Assembly (NCBI GenBank): GCA_002359735.1 | Contig: DENS01000006.1 | Span: 31,134-95,133 of the forward strand | Direction: 5' to 3' | DNA from: Micavibrio sp. UBA2638 | GTDB lineage: Bacteria > Pseudomonadota > Alphaproteobacteria > Micavibrionales > Micavibrionaceae | Length of the DNA stretch: 64,000 nucleotides | Shown: positions 26,781 through 35,459 of the stretch, piece after piece | How positions within the stretch are numbered: position 1 is the stretch's first letter | Layout: every line of letters begins with the position of its first letter | The notes under the pieces: model-generated | The model's input: the letters and a program-made list of their open reading frames with translations, nothing else | What the model was told of the DNA's origin: nothing | Database searches by the model: none | Translations under genes and position numbers: made by a program

Positions 26781-27656
26781 TTAGGCGCACAAACTCAGGG
26801 TTGGCAGATTGTTGCAAAACAGAATCTCGCCTTGTTGCAAATGCTCGCTGGTTGGCGGGGCGCCATTGATGGTGTCAATCATACCTGCGAAGGCCGCGCT
26901 TTCTACTGAGAAGTAGTTGTTGCCATTGTCCAGAATAATTTCGATGTCATTCGGGTTTAAAAATGTGGTCTCTGATAATCGTTCTTTGACGGTTTCGCGG
27001 TACTTATGCAGTCTTTCAAACCAGTTTAATATCTCTGCGCGGGATAATTTGTAATCAGGGGCCCCTGGCTGTTTAATCACGACACTTTGTATATTGGGAT
27101 CATTTTTTGCCAGTTCGTATTGCGGCTTTAAGGCGCTGTATTCTGTAGTTGCTATAAAGTTGAAGGAATCCCGCGGTTCGTAAATGGTGAAATAGGGTTG
27201 GTGAATCATGATCGTGCAATCCGGTCCGGCGTCGCGGTTCGTTCCGGTTGCGCCGATGAACACAATGGCCGCCATGGAAGAGGCTTGTTCTTCACATTTG
27301 AAATTAAAGTTGTTGCTGCTTTTTTCGAAGGCATCAAGAAGGCGGTACCCTTCGCGGACATGGCCGCCCGGTGAATTAATGGTGACATTAATAATGTGTT
27401 GATAGTTATCATTCGGGTTTTGTGTGATAAGACTTTCCGTTTCCCGCAATTCATTCATGAATTTTTCTGAGGTGAATAACGTAATTTTGTCACGCAATTC
27501 AATGTCGTAATATTGCGTGATCAAGGGCTCGGCCGGTGGAGGGGGGAGCGGTTCCGGCTCGACGTCTTGTGTTGGTATGGGGGTGATGACTTTACATGCG
27601 CTCAAACTTGCGGCAAAAGCCGCGCCGACAAACGCGTTCTTCAGCTTGTTATTCAA
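26781..27656 (-). CDS. ClpP-fold serine protease-like lipoprotein
   Basis: 291 residues starting at TTG (27656) with AGGGA upstream. The lipobox LSAC gives a lipid-anchored Cys at about residue 21, followed by a Pro-rich spacer. The ClpP-fold part has NVTINSPGGHVREGYRLLDA, EQASSMAAIVF (Ser127), CTIMIHQPYF (His152) and LDNGNNYFSVESAAFAGMID (Asp243). All three triad positions are intact and Ser-His spacing is 25, as in ClpP. The protein is a paralogue in fold, not closely in sequence, of the neighbouring exported protein. Membrane-bound or periplasmic proteolysis is inferred; the target is unknown. Confidence 0.82.
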   Translation of the reverse strand: MNNKLKNAFVGAAFAASLSACKVITPIPTQDVEPEPLPPPPAEPLITQYYDIELRDKITLFTSEKFMNELRETESLITQNPNDNYQHIINVTINSPGGHVREGYRLLDAFEKSSNNFNFKCEEQASSMAAIVFIGATGTNRDAGPDCTIMIHQPYFTIYEPRDSFNFIATTEYSALKPQYELAKNDPNIQSVVIKQPGAPDYKLSRAEILNWFERLHKYRETVKERLSETTFLNPNDIEIILDNGNNYFSVESAAFAGMIDTINGAPPTSEHLQQGEILFCNNLPTLSLCA

Positions 27657-27734
27657 TGTTCGAATCCCTGTTTAATTTTGTTCTTATTGTTTGATTTTAT
27701 ATTTACGCATAAATTATTCGAGGCGCAAGAGGGA

Positions 27735-27764
27735 TTGAAAAATTTAGCTGTGATTTTTTATATA
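27735..27764 (+). promoter_or_regulatory. Probable sigma70 promoter of sucD
   Basis: TTGAAA (27735-27740) and TATATA (27759-27764) are separated by 18 bases, about 60 bases before the sucD ATG, which has GGAG ahead of it. This would supply the separate transcription that the split sucC/sucD arrangement requires. Confidence 0.5.
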
Positions 27765-27827
27765 AACCATGTTGATTCATGGCCGTTATCCTTTATAACA
27801 AAGGGGTAATTAATCAATGGAGAAAGT

Positions 27828-28703
27828 ATGTCAGTCCTCGTTAATAAAAACACACGCGTCATTTGTCAGGGTTTTACCGGAGCCCAAGGGACATTTCATA
27901 GTGAGCAAGCCATTGCCTATGGTACGAAAATGGTTGGTGGTGTTACGCCGGGTAAAGGCGGAACAAAGCATCTGGATCTTCCGGTGTTTAATACCGTAAA
28001 GGATGCCGTTGATGAAACCGGCGCGAATGCGTCAGTTATTTATGTGCCGCCGCCATTTGCCGCGGATGCGATCTTAGAGGCGATTGACGCCGGTGTTGAT
28101 TTGGCGATCTGTATTACCGAAGGGATACCTGTTCTTGATATGGTGAAAGTGCGCCGCGCGCTGGATGGTTCAAAAACCCGTTTGATTGGGCCTAACTGCC
28201 CGGGCATCATTACGCCGGATGAATGTAAAATCGGTATTATGCCCGGCCATATTCACAAGCGCGGAAAGGTCGGTATTGTATCGCGTTCTGGGACATTGAC
28301 ATATGAGGCCGTTGCGCAAACGGGCGCGGTTGGTCTTGGTCAGTCTACTTGTATTGGTATTGGCGGTGACCCTGTGAATGGGACAAACTTTATTGATTGT
28401 ATCGAAATGTTCATGGACGATGATGAAACTGAAGCCATTTTGATGATTGGTGAAATTGGCGGTACCGCCGAGATTGAGGCCTGTGAGTATTACAAATCAC
28501 TGGATAAGAAAAAGCCGATTGCAGGATTTATTGCCGGGGCAACGGCGCCTCCGGGCAAGCGTATGGGCCATGCCGGTGCCTTGATTTCTGGCGCGGATGA
28601 TACCGCTCCTGCCAAGATGAAGGCGATGCGTGAAGCCGGGTTTGTTGTCTCTGAATCGCCTGCCGGTTTGGGTGATGCCGTTGTTGAGGCCATGGCTGCC
28701 TAA
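27828..28703 (+). CDS. sucD: Succinyl-CoA synthetase, alpha subunit
   Basis: 291 residues. The N terminus has VNKNTRVICQGFTGAQGTFH (CoA-binding), then GGTKHLDLPVF, IGPNCPGIITP, and KRMGHAGALISG carrying the phosphorylated active-site His. The usual length is about 290. A TCA-cycle partner of SucC, normally one gene downstream of it, here separated by 2.2 kb of opposite-strand genes and possessing its own promoter. A terminator follows. Confidence 0.97.
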   Translation: MSVLVNKNTRVICQGFTGAQGTFHSEQAIAYGTKMVGGVTPGKGGTKHLDLPVFNTVKDAVDETGANASVIYVPPPFAADAILEAIDAGVDLAICITEGIPVLDMVKVRRALDGSKTRLIGPNCPGIITPDECKIGIMPGHIHKRGKVGIVSRSGTLTYEAVAQTGAVGLGQSTCIGIGGDPVNGTNFIDCIEMFMDDDETEAILMIGEIGGTAEIEACEYYKSLDKKKPIAGFIAGATAPPGKRMGHAGALISGADDTAPAKMKAMREAGFVVSESPAGLGDAVVEAMAA

Positions 28704-28745
28704 CCTTGGGGCCGTTATCGCGGCCCGTTGTGTAAGTTTTAAAAT

Positions 28746-28777
28746 GTCCGCGTCTTTAATTGGCGCGGGCTTTTTTT
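28746..28777 (+). terminator. Rho-independent terminator after sucD
   Basis: GTCCGCGTC (28746-28754) pairs with GGCGCGGGC (28762-28770), with two G-T wobbles, around TTTAATT and ends in seven T residues. A second hairpin without a T run, GGGCCG/CGGCCC, precedes it. Confidence 0.88.
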
Positions 28778-28879
28778 ATGGCGTTGGCGCGCTGTGGTTG
28801 GAAAAAGAGCCGGCGCGTTTTATCTTGTTCAAGATTGGTTTATACTGATTGTCATACATTCATATATCGAGGGCAGAAC

Positions 28880-29452
28880 ATGGTATTAGCATTTCAAAAC
28901 AGATTTTTTATTGCATTGGGGGCTGTTGTCATTGGTTTGATAGGCGGCTGTGGGGATGCACACGCCAGAATTGGCGAGAAAAAAACAGAATCCGGCTATC
29001 AGAAGGCCGCGCCGGTGCCGTTAGAAACTTTGCAGGCACGTTCGAAGCCGCCAATCTTTCGCACGCTGCAATGGAGCCAGCGCGCCCTGGTTATTACCGG
29101 GGAGCCAGATGACCCGCTAGTGGCGCAGCAGCTGCAAATCTTGCGGGATAATATACCTGGTCTGGCCGATCGTAAGCTCGCCGCGATCAGGTTTATGCGC
29201 GAGGACCTTGATGAGATTGACGAGATTAGCGATTACAATTACCGGGGGTGGTATGATATGGACGCCAATGAACAACGTTTCATGGAAAAGCAACTGGGCG
29301 TGGATAACAATAAGTTTTCGGTCGTTCTTGTCGGGCTGGATGGGGAATTAAAACAGGTATGGAGCCCGGTCGATAGGGCTGTGCCGATCAAATGGATATT
29401 TGATGCGATTGATGCCATGCCGATGCGCGAACGTGAAGAGAATAAGAAGTAG
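28880..29452 (+). CDS. DUF4174 domain-containing lipoprotein
   Basis: 190 residues. The start at 28880 follows GAGGG; longer in-frame starts add a poor leader. An N-terminal signal segment ends near IGGCGDAHA, a likely lipobox. The rest resembles DUF4174: SQRALVITGEPDDPLVAQQL, RFMREDLDEI, FSVVLVGLDGELKQVWSPVD and a terminal DAIDAMPMREREE motif. The family is thioredoxin-like in outline but lacks catalytic cysteines here. Function unknown. Confidence 0.82.
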   Translation: MVLAFQNRFFIALGAVVIGLIGGCGDAHARIGEKKTESGYQKAAPVPLETLQARSKPPIFRTLQWSQRALVITGEPDDPLVAQQLQILRDNIPGLADRKLAAIRFMREDLDEIDEISDYNYRGWYDMDANEQRFMEKQLGVDNNKFSVVLVGLDGELKQVWSPVDRAVPIKWIFDAIDAMPMREREENKK

Positions 29453-29621
29453 TGCCGTTATGATGCCGGGAGCGATATGAAGCAGGGGGCGAGATAGAGG
29501 TCAATAAAAATGGCTCGCTTTTGGCCGCCGGGCAATAGAAGATAACTTGCTGAAGATTAGTCTTTGAGCCCCTGTATATTTCATAGTATGCTATAGAGAT
29601 GAATGAATAAGGGTTTCTTCT

Positions 29622-30179
29622 ATGAGCTTTCTTGATGAATTGCCACATGATCACAGGGAACTGATTGTTAGCCTGCCTTATCGGGTTGGCGCCTGGATTA
29701 GCCACGCCGACGATGTTGGCGGTGATGTGGCTGATGAAGAGGAAAAAACGGCCTTGGCCAATATTTTGCACGGGTTTACGCAAGATGTTTTTGGTTCTGA
29801 AGTTGTGCAATATGTCATGGCGGAGACCATAAGCCGTAAACAGGATTGGGAAAAATGGGCAACCGAAACAAAGAACGTTTCTGAAGATTGTCAAAGAGCG
29901 ATCGATTTGTTGCATGATGTTGTTGATGAAAAAGAGGTGAACGCCTTTAAGCAGCGTTTGCTTGAAATCGCTGAGGCCGTTGCGCTTGCGTTTCGGGAAT
30001 ATGATAAGCTGGACTTTATAACCAAATTGCGCATTTATATTATGTATTACCGGGAAAAATATAAGGCGGCCCGTAAGAATCGTTCGTTTAAAAGCATGGA
30101 CCAGTATTTAAATATATCCTTGAAGGAACGTCAGACATTAAATGCGCTGGCCAGCGTTCTGGGAATTCAATATTCGTAA
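29622..30179 (+). CDS. Hypothetical protein, SHADD-motif paralogue 1
   Basis: 185 residues, unrecognised. AAGGG lies before the ATG. The shared motif LPYRVGAWISHADDVGGD is near residue 18 and is closely matched by LPYKAGLWVSHADDIEGE in the next gene; the two also share an acidic region after it. The rest is helical, with the later part basic (YREKYKAARKNR). No signal peptide. A tandem duplicate pair of unknown role between sucD and sucA, on the same strand as the suc genes. Confidence 0.68.
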   Translation: MSFLDELPHDHRELIVSLPYRVGAWISHADDVGGDVADEEEKTALANILHGFTQDVFGSEVVQYVMAETISRKQDWEKWATETKNVSEDCQRAIDLLHDVVDEKEVNAFKQRLLEIAEAVALAFREYDKLDFITKLRIYIMYYREKYKAARKNRSFKSMDQYLNISLKERQTLNALASVLGIQYS

Positions 30180-30213
30180 GTAAAATTGTTTCAAGTATAA
30201 AGGTTGTTTTATT

Positions 30214-30774
30214 ATGGCGCATCTATCCCGGCTTTCAGAAAATCATGCATTGGCTGTTATATCCTTGCCGTATAAGGCCGGGCTGTGGGTTTCACATGCG
30301 GATGATATTGAAGGGGAAGCCGATGATGAAAATGAGATGAAAGCACTGGAGCGCGGCATTCCTGCCTTGGCGGAGGTGCATAAGGATTCGGCTCTTATTC
30401 AGGCTGTGGCAAGTGAAATTATGCGCATGAAGGATAATTGGTCACAATGGGAAGAGGAATGTTTTTACATTGTGAAGCAGGCGCCTGACGTTATTCAAGT
30501 GGTGCAGGCCGAGTTTGGAACGGCCGAGGCCAGGCATTACCGGCGTTTTGTGCTGGAGCTTGGGAAAATGGTGGCGCAAGCCCATAGCGAATTGAGCGCT
30601 TTTGATGCAATGGAAACGGATAAAAAAGAAGGATTCTTGAGTGCAATGATTGGTAAATTTGTGGGCGGCGTTGCAACAATGGCTGAAAATGATGCCGGGC
30701 ACCCGGCCAATATCAGCCCATCCGAGAAATCAGCGTTATCCCAGCTATCCGCCGCCTTGAAGGTGAGCGAATAA
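30214..30774 (+). CDS. Hypothetical protein, SHADD-motif paralogue 2
   Basis: 186 residues, paralogue of the preceding gene 34 bases upstream; both carry the SHADD motif at the same place. AAGG precedes the ATG. The second half differs: it ends in FVGGVATMAEND and PSEKSALSQLSAALK, where the first ends in KERQTLNALASVLG, a related terminal helix. Conserved His and Asp pairs in the motif could bind metal, but this is inference. Function unknown. Confidence 0.68.
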   Translation: MAHLSRLSENHALAVISLPYKAGLWVSHADDIEGEADDENEMKALERGIPALAEVHKDSALIQAVASEIMRMKDNWSQWEEECFYIVKQAPDVIQVVQAEFGTAEARHYRRFVLELGKMVAQAHSELSAFDAMETDKKEGFLSAMIGKFVGGVATMAENDAGHPANISPSEKSALSQLSAALKVSE

Positions 30775-30809
30775 GGGGCGCGCGCCCAAGTTGGATGTTA
30801 AAAACGGCC

Positions 30810-31136
30810 TTACGGTTCGGCCGGTTCCGGTGTTTCCAAGTCTGCGCAGACAACAAAAAGCGGGTTTCTTTCTATCGTCGTGATAAGCGCGCAGTTATCA
30901 TTGATATCTCCCCCGTTCTCTATGAGGCTTCCTGGAATACCCAGCAGGGGCTCAGTATTTGGTGAGTCTATATCGTATGAATTGGCGTTCTCGTCTGCGC
31001 AGAATTTAAAGGTTGCACTCATTTGGATGCAATTGTCTCCGTTTTGACCCGGTTCCGGGCTTTGGGCCGGGTCTTGGGCCATTGTTGCCGCCGGTAGGGC
31101 TGCTGCCAATACTGCTGCGTAGAAAGAATTTCTCAT
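30810..31136 (-). CDS. Small secreted protein with two cysteine-pair repeats
   Basis: 108 residues. The start at 31136 gives a clear signal peptide (AAVLAAALPAATMA, cleavage before QDPA). The mature part has two similar segments, DNCIQMSATFKFCADE and DNCALI...VVCADLE, each with a Cys pair that likely forms disulfides in the periplasm. No enzyme motif; unknown function. The gene is antisense between the SHADD pair and sucA, with a TTGACT-containing promoter upstream. Confidence 0.7.
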   Translation of the reverse strand: MRNSFYAAVLAAALPAATMAQDPAQSPEPGQNGDNCIQMSATFKFCADENANSYDIDSPNTEPLLGIPGSLIENGGDINDNCALITTIERNPLFVVCADLETPEPAEP

Positions 31137-31172
31137 CTTGATAACTCTCTGTTCATGTCTTTTATAATACAA

Positions 31173-31201
31173 TGAATAGGCTTTTATTATGAAAAAGTCA
31201 A
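31173..31201 (-). promoter_or_regulatory. Possible sigma70 promoter of the small secreted protein
   Basis: On the minus strand TTGACT (31196-31201) and TATTCA (31173-31178) are separated by 17 bases. The -35 is good, the -10 only moderate. Confidence 0.45.
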
Positions 31202-31304
31202 GTGTGGAATTTTTATAAATGCTATATGGCTCTTGATTTCCGTTTGCGTTATGATTAAGTCCGTACTGATATAAAAATCTTCATGTTAATAAGAAAGAAT
31301 AGAA

Positions 31305-34202
31305 ATGACCAATGCAGCGGGTAACCAGACTTTTTTGAGTGGTTTAAATGCGGAGTATATCGCCCATTTATACGGTGAGTATTTAAAGAACCATATTAAT
31401 GTCGATGAAAGCTGGCAGGCGTTTTTTAAAGGGTTAAATGATACAGAGATTTCATTACTGGCCGAATTGAATGGCGCTAGCTGGACGCCGAGTGAAAATA
31501 AAAAGGCATCCCGCCGTTTTGATCATATGGGCAGCGGCGCGCATATCACCGAAAGAATGGCCGCCCCTGTCAATGATGCATTGGAAGGCAAGGACCCGGA
31601 GGCGGTAAAACGGGCCGCAATGGATTCTATTCGTGCGCTCCAGTTAATTCGCGCATATCGTGCCCGCGGGCATTTGCTTGCTGATCTGGACCCGCTGGGT
31701 TTAAAAGAGGTTGAAACCCACCCTGAGCTGGACCCAAGCCACCATGGTTTTAATAGTGATGATTATAACCGTCCGATCTTTATTAACGGTGTGCTGGGAA
31801 TGGAGACAGCGACACTGCAACAAATTCTGGATGCACTGCGTCAGACCTATTGCTCAACAATTGGTCTGGAATATCTTCATATGGCAGACCCGATAGAAAA
31901 AGCCTGGCTGCAGGAACGTATTGAGGAGCCGCGTAACAAAACCGACTTTACCACCGAAGGTAAGCGCGCCATATATCAACGCTTGGTGGCGGCAGAAGTT
32001 TTTGAACAGTTCCTGCATAAAAAACACCCGGGAACAAAACGTTTTGGTGTCGATGGGGGGGAATCCCTGATACCGGCCATGGAACAAATTATGAAGCGCG
32101 GCGGGCAGTTGGGCCTAAAGGAAATTGTCGTTGGTATGGCTCACCGCGGGCGTTTGAATGTATTGGCCAATGTGATGGGCAAGCCATTTACCGCCATCTT
32201 TGCAGAATTTCAGGGGCAATCGTCTACGCCTGATGATGTGCTGGGGTCCGGTGATGTGAAGTACCATCTTGGAACGTCCAGCGACCGTGATTTTGACGGT
32301 AATAATATTCACCTTTCTTTGACGGCCAACCCGTCACATCTGGAATTTGTGAACCCGGTTGTTATCGGTAAAGTGCGTGCCAAGCAAGTGCAGCGCAACG
32401 ACCATGAGGCCGAACAGGTTCTTCCTTTGTTGTTGCATGGTGATGCCGCGTTTGCGGGGCAAGGCGTGACGGCCGAAACATTAATGATTTCCGAATTGCC
32501 GGGCTACCGCGTTGGCGGCACAATCCATATTGTGATTAATAACCAGATCGGTTTTACCACTACACCGAAATTCGGGCGTTCGGGCCCTTATTCAACAGAT
32601 GTTGCCAAAATGCTGTCGGCTCCGATTTTTCATGTGAACGGTGATGATCCGGAAGCGGTTACGCATGTGGCGCGTATCGCAACGGAGTTTCGCCAGAAAT
32701 TCAAAAAAGATGTCGTTATTGATATGTTCTGTTATCGCCGTTATGGCCACAACGAAGGCGATGAACCGGCCTTTACGCAACCATTGATGTATCAAAAAAT
32801 TGCCACGCAAGAAACAACGCGTTCTTTGTATGCGCAGCAATTGATTGCGGATGGTGTGTTGAGTGAGGAAGAGGCGCAGACCATTCTGGATGAATTTTAT
32901 GCCTATCTGGATGAAGCCTTTGAGGCCACGAAAAGTTACAAGCCGAATAATGCCGATATGCTTGGCGGTGCGTGGGAAGGGCTGCAAACGGCCCCGCAAG
33001 GGCCGCGACGCGGGAAAACAGGCGTTGGCTTGGATGAAATTAAAAGCGTCGGCGAAATTGTGACGAAAATTCCAGAAGGTTTTGAGATCAATAAAAAGTT
33101 AAAGCGGGTTATGGATGCCAAAGATAAAATGCTGGAAACTGGCGAAGGCTTTGATTGGGCGACCGCAGAGGCGCTGGCATTTGGTACATTGTTGACAGAT
33201 GGTTTTGCGGTGCGGTTGTCCGGGCAGGATGTTGGCCGCGGCACATTTTCTCAGCGCCATGCCATCTGGTATGATCAAACAACGGGGCAAAAGCATATTG
33301 CTCTTCAGCATGTCGCAAAAGACCAACCCAAATTTGAATGTCACGATAGTCCGTTGTCTGAGATGGCGGTGCTTGGTTTTGAATACGGGTACACTTTGGC
33401 CGATCCAAAGACTTTGGTGCTGTGGGAGGCGCAATTCGGTGATTTCGTGAATGGTGCGCAGGTGATCATTGATCAGTTCATTTCCTCGTCTGAAAGCAAG
33501 TGGCTGCGGATGTCCGGCCTTGTGATGCTTCTGCCGCATGGGTATGAGGGGCAGGGGCCTGAACACTCCTCCGCCCGTCCTGAACGTTTCTTGCAGATGT
33601 GCGCGGAAGATAACTGGCAGATTGCAAATTGTACAACGCCTGCCAATTACTTCCATATCTTGCGCCGTCAGATGCTGCGGGACTTCCGTAAACCATTGGT
33701 CATGATGACGCCGAAATCATTGCTGCGTCATAAACTGGCCGTGTCGCCGATTGATATGTTTGGGCCGGACAGCACGTTCCACCGTGTATTGTGGGATGAT
33801 GATCAGCAAAAACTGGCCAAGCCGGACAAAATTAAGCGTGTGGTTCTTTGTAGCGGTAAGGTTTATTATGACCTTTTGCAGGAACGCCGTGAACGTAAAT
33901 TGAATGATGTTATGATTTTACGTCTGGAGCAGCTCTATCCATTCCCCGATGAAGCGCTGGAAGAAGAATTATCAGCCTATAAGAATGCTGATATCGTCTG
34001 GTGTCAGGAGGAGCCGAAGAATCAGGGGTATTGGAGCTTCGTTGATCCGTTCATTGAGGATGTGCTGATCAAGATGAAGCATAAGCCATGCCAGCGCGCC
34101 AAATATGTCGGCCGTAAATCCGCCGCCGCGCCAGCGACAGGCCTGATGAAACGTCATAATCTGGAACAGTTGAAACTGGTGGATGAAGCGTTGAGTGTTT
34201 AA
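31305..34202 (+). CDS. sucA: 2-oxoglutarate dehydrogenase E1 component
   Basis: 965 residues, a thiamine-pyrophosphate-dependent decarboxylase that starts conversion of 2-oxoglutarate to succinyl-CoA. It begins with the E2-binding segment FLSGLNAEYIAHLYGEYLK. The TPP region includes HRGRLNVLANVMGKP, GDAAFAGQGVTAETL and TIHIVINNQIGFTTTP. GHNEGDEPAFTQPLMY is conserved, and the C-terminal domain has LLPHGYEGQGPEHSSARPER and EEPKNQGYWSFVDP. It lies downstream of an antisense gene and is followed by a thiamine cluster rather than sucB. Confidence 0.97.
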   Translation: MTNAAGNQTFLSGLNAEYIAHLYGEYLKNHINVDESWQAFFKGLNDTEISLLAELNGASWTPSENKKASRRFDHMGSGAHITERMAAPVNDALEGKDPEAVKRAAMDSIRALQLIRAYRARGHLLADLDPLGLKEVETHPELDPSHHGFNSDDYNRPIFINGVLGMETATLQQILDALRQTYCSTIGLEYLHMADPIEKAWLQERIEEPRNKTDFTTEGKRAIYQRLVAAEVFEQFLHKKHPGTKRFGVDGGESLIPAMEQIMKRGGQLGLKEIVVGMAHRGRLNVLANVMGKPFTAIFAEFQGQSSTPDDVLGSGDVKYHLGTSSDRDFDGNNIHLSLTANPSHLEFVNPVVIGKVRAKQVQRNDHEAEQVLPLLLHGDAAFAGQGVTAETLMISELPGYRVGGTIHIVINNQIGFTTTPKFGRSGPYSTDVAKMLSAPIFHVNGDDPEAVTHVARIATEFRQKFKKDVVIDMFCYRRYGHNEGDEPAFTQPLMYQKIATQETTRSLYAQQLIADGVLSEEEAQTILDEFYAYLDEAFEATKSYKPNNADMLGGAWEGLQTAPQGPRRGKTGVGLDEIKSVGEIVTKIPEGFEINKKLKRVMDAKDKMLETGEGFDWATAEALAFGTLLTDGFAVRLSGQDVGRGTFSQRHAIWYDQTTGQKHIALQHVAKDQPKFECHDSPLSEMAVLGFEYGYTLADPKTLVLWEAQFGDFVNGAQVIIDQFISSSESKWLRMSGLVMLLPHGYEGQGPEHSSARPERFLQMCAEDNWQIANCTTPANYFHILRRQMLRDFRKPLVMMTPKSLLRHKLAVSPIDMFGPDSTFHRVLWDDDQQKLAKPDKIKRVVLCSGKVYYDLLQERRERKLNDVMILRLEQLYPFPDEALEEELSAYKNADIVWCQEEPKNQGYWSFVDPFIEDVLIKMKHKPCQRAKYVGRKSAAAPATGLMKRHNLEQLKLVDEALSV

Positions 34203-34350
34203 ATTGGATTTAATCCACGGGCCAAAGGTCATGGCTGGAGAGGTTTGATATGTGTGATAGAAATTTTAATTTCTTTTCCTGATACCAGACTAAACCTTGT
34301 AACATAAAACTCGAGTGCCATTTGAGAAAGAGATTAATATCATCTTCGCT

Positions 34351-34728
34351 TTAACCGAGAATTGTACCAATTTCGTGTGTAACTTCCACGAATTCTTCAT
34401 AGGAGTTTATTTCTTTGCCTCCTTCGAATAATTCGAAGAGTCTCTGCATATCCTGTTCTTTTCCACTTTGGCAAAAATAGTATCCCCCGTACTTGATGCC
34501 AGATTCATCAGTCCAAGTATCTGGGCTATCGAGCATACTCATTTTGCCACTAAGTACGGCGTTATGGAGTTGTTCAATTTGATCACGGTTATTGGGAAGG
34601 ATTAAGTGACCTACGGGCTTTTCTCCGCTTAGCATCAATGCTGCCACTTTGCCTTCGTGCGGCCCGATTTTCCCTTTGTTACCGTTCACAAATTCAAAGA
34701 TTTTATGTATGTTCCGTACCGCACTCAT
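34351..34728 (-). CDS. Hypothetical protein, 125 aa, leaderless start predicted
   Basis: An unrecognised protein. The start MSAVRNIHKIF at 34728 is preferred because a near-consensus promoter ends seven bases upstream, making a leaderless mRNA; the longer frame (to 34860) would include the promoter. The protein is soluble, with GPHEGKVAALMLSGEKPVGH near residue 20, LPNNRDQIEQLHNAVL and a C-terminal FEEFVEVTHEI-like helix. No domain is known to me. Confidence 0.6.
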   Translation of the reverse strand: MSAVRNIHKIFEFVNGNKGKIGPHEGKVAALMLSGEKPVGHLILPNNRDQIEQLHNAVLSGKMSMLDSPDTWTDESGIKYGGYYFCQSGKEQDMQRLFELFEGGKEINSYEEFVEVTHEIGTILG

Positions 34729-34735
34729 GCCTGTG

Positions 34736-34764
34736 ATAATATGTAAATTAAATTGTTTTGTCAA
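34736..34764 (-). promoter_or_regulatory. Near-consensus sigma70 promoter for a leaderless mRNA
   Basis: On the minus strand TTGACA (34759-34764) and TATTAT (34736-34741) are separated by exactly 17 bases, and an ATG lies at 34726-34728, seven bases past the -10. Transcription would start at or next to that ATG. There is no ribosome site between them. Confidence 0.7.
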
Positions 34765-34808
34765 TATTTTTGGATGCATTCGTGTCTTTTCGCCGCTAAA
34801 CTCCCGCC

Positions 34809-35435
34809 ATGAAACAAAACTTCGACCTATCCATTTACTTCGTTGCCGACCCGCATGCATGCGCTGGGCGGGATATTGCGCAGGTTGTTATGGCCGCGGC
34901 GCAAGGCGGCGTAACGATGGTGCAGCTTCGTAACAAAGTTGACCCCAGGCCTTTGGTGGCGGCGCAGGCGGCAATGCTGTGCGAGCTGTTGAAACCATAC
35001 AAAATTCCGTTTCTGGTGAATGATTATGTCGAAATTGCGCGCGATGTTGGCGCGGATGGAGCCCATATCGGGCAGGGGGATATACCGGCCTCCGAAGCCC
35101 GTAAGATTTTGGGCCCGGATGCCATCCTTGGTCTCACGGCCTTTACGGAAGAGCACATTAATGCGGTTGATCCTGCGTTGGTAGATTATATCGGTACGGG
35201 GCCGTTCTTTCCAACACAAACGGACAAAGGCAAGCCCGTACTGGGCGCCGAAAGATTTGCGAACTTAATCAAACGCGCGCCGGTTCCCGTGGTCGGGATT
35301 GGGGGTATAACCCCGGATAATGCGGCCCTTGTGCTGCAGGCCGGGGCGGATGGCGTGGCGATGATGCGCAGCGTGTCCGAAGCTGATGATCCTTGTGAGG
35401 CCGCGCGAAAATTTGTTAAGCTGACAGAACGCTAA
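34809..35435 (+). CDS. thiE: Thiamine-phosphate synthase
   Basis: 208 residues. ThiE joins hydroxymethylpyrimidine diphosphate to thiazole phosphate to make thiamine phosphate. The TIM-barrel marks are MVQLRNK near residue 38, FLVNDYVEIARDVGADGAHI with the phosphate-binding loop, IGTGPFFPTQTDKGKP, and VVGIGGITPDN near the end. It lacks a TPP riboswitch in the short space before it. It leads the thiE-thiD-thiL set. Confidence 0.93.
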   Translation: MKQNFDLSIYFVADPHACAGRDIAQVVMAAAQGGVTMVQLRNKVDPRPLVAAQAAMLCELLKPYKIPFLVNDYVEIARDVGADGAHIGQGDIPASEARKILGPDAILGLTAFTEEHINAVDPALVDYIGTGPFFPTQTDKGKPVLGAERFANLIKRAPVPVVGIGGITPDNAALVLQAGADGVAMMRSVSEADDPCEAARKFVKLTER

Positions 35436-35459
35436 TATTTATAATCCAAAAGGTTATCG

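Noticed and set aside
34729..34808. TPP riboswitch before thiE
   Set aside because: The space is about 80 bases, filled by the opposite promoter, and no conserved THI-box sequence is visible.
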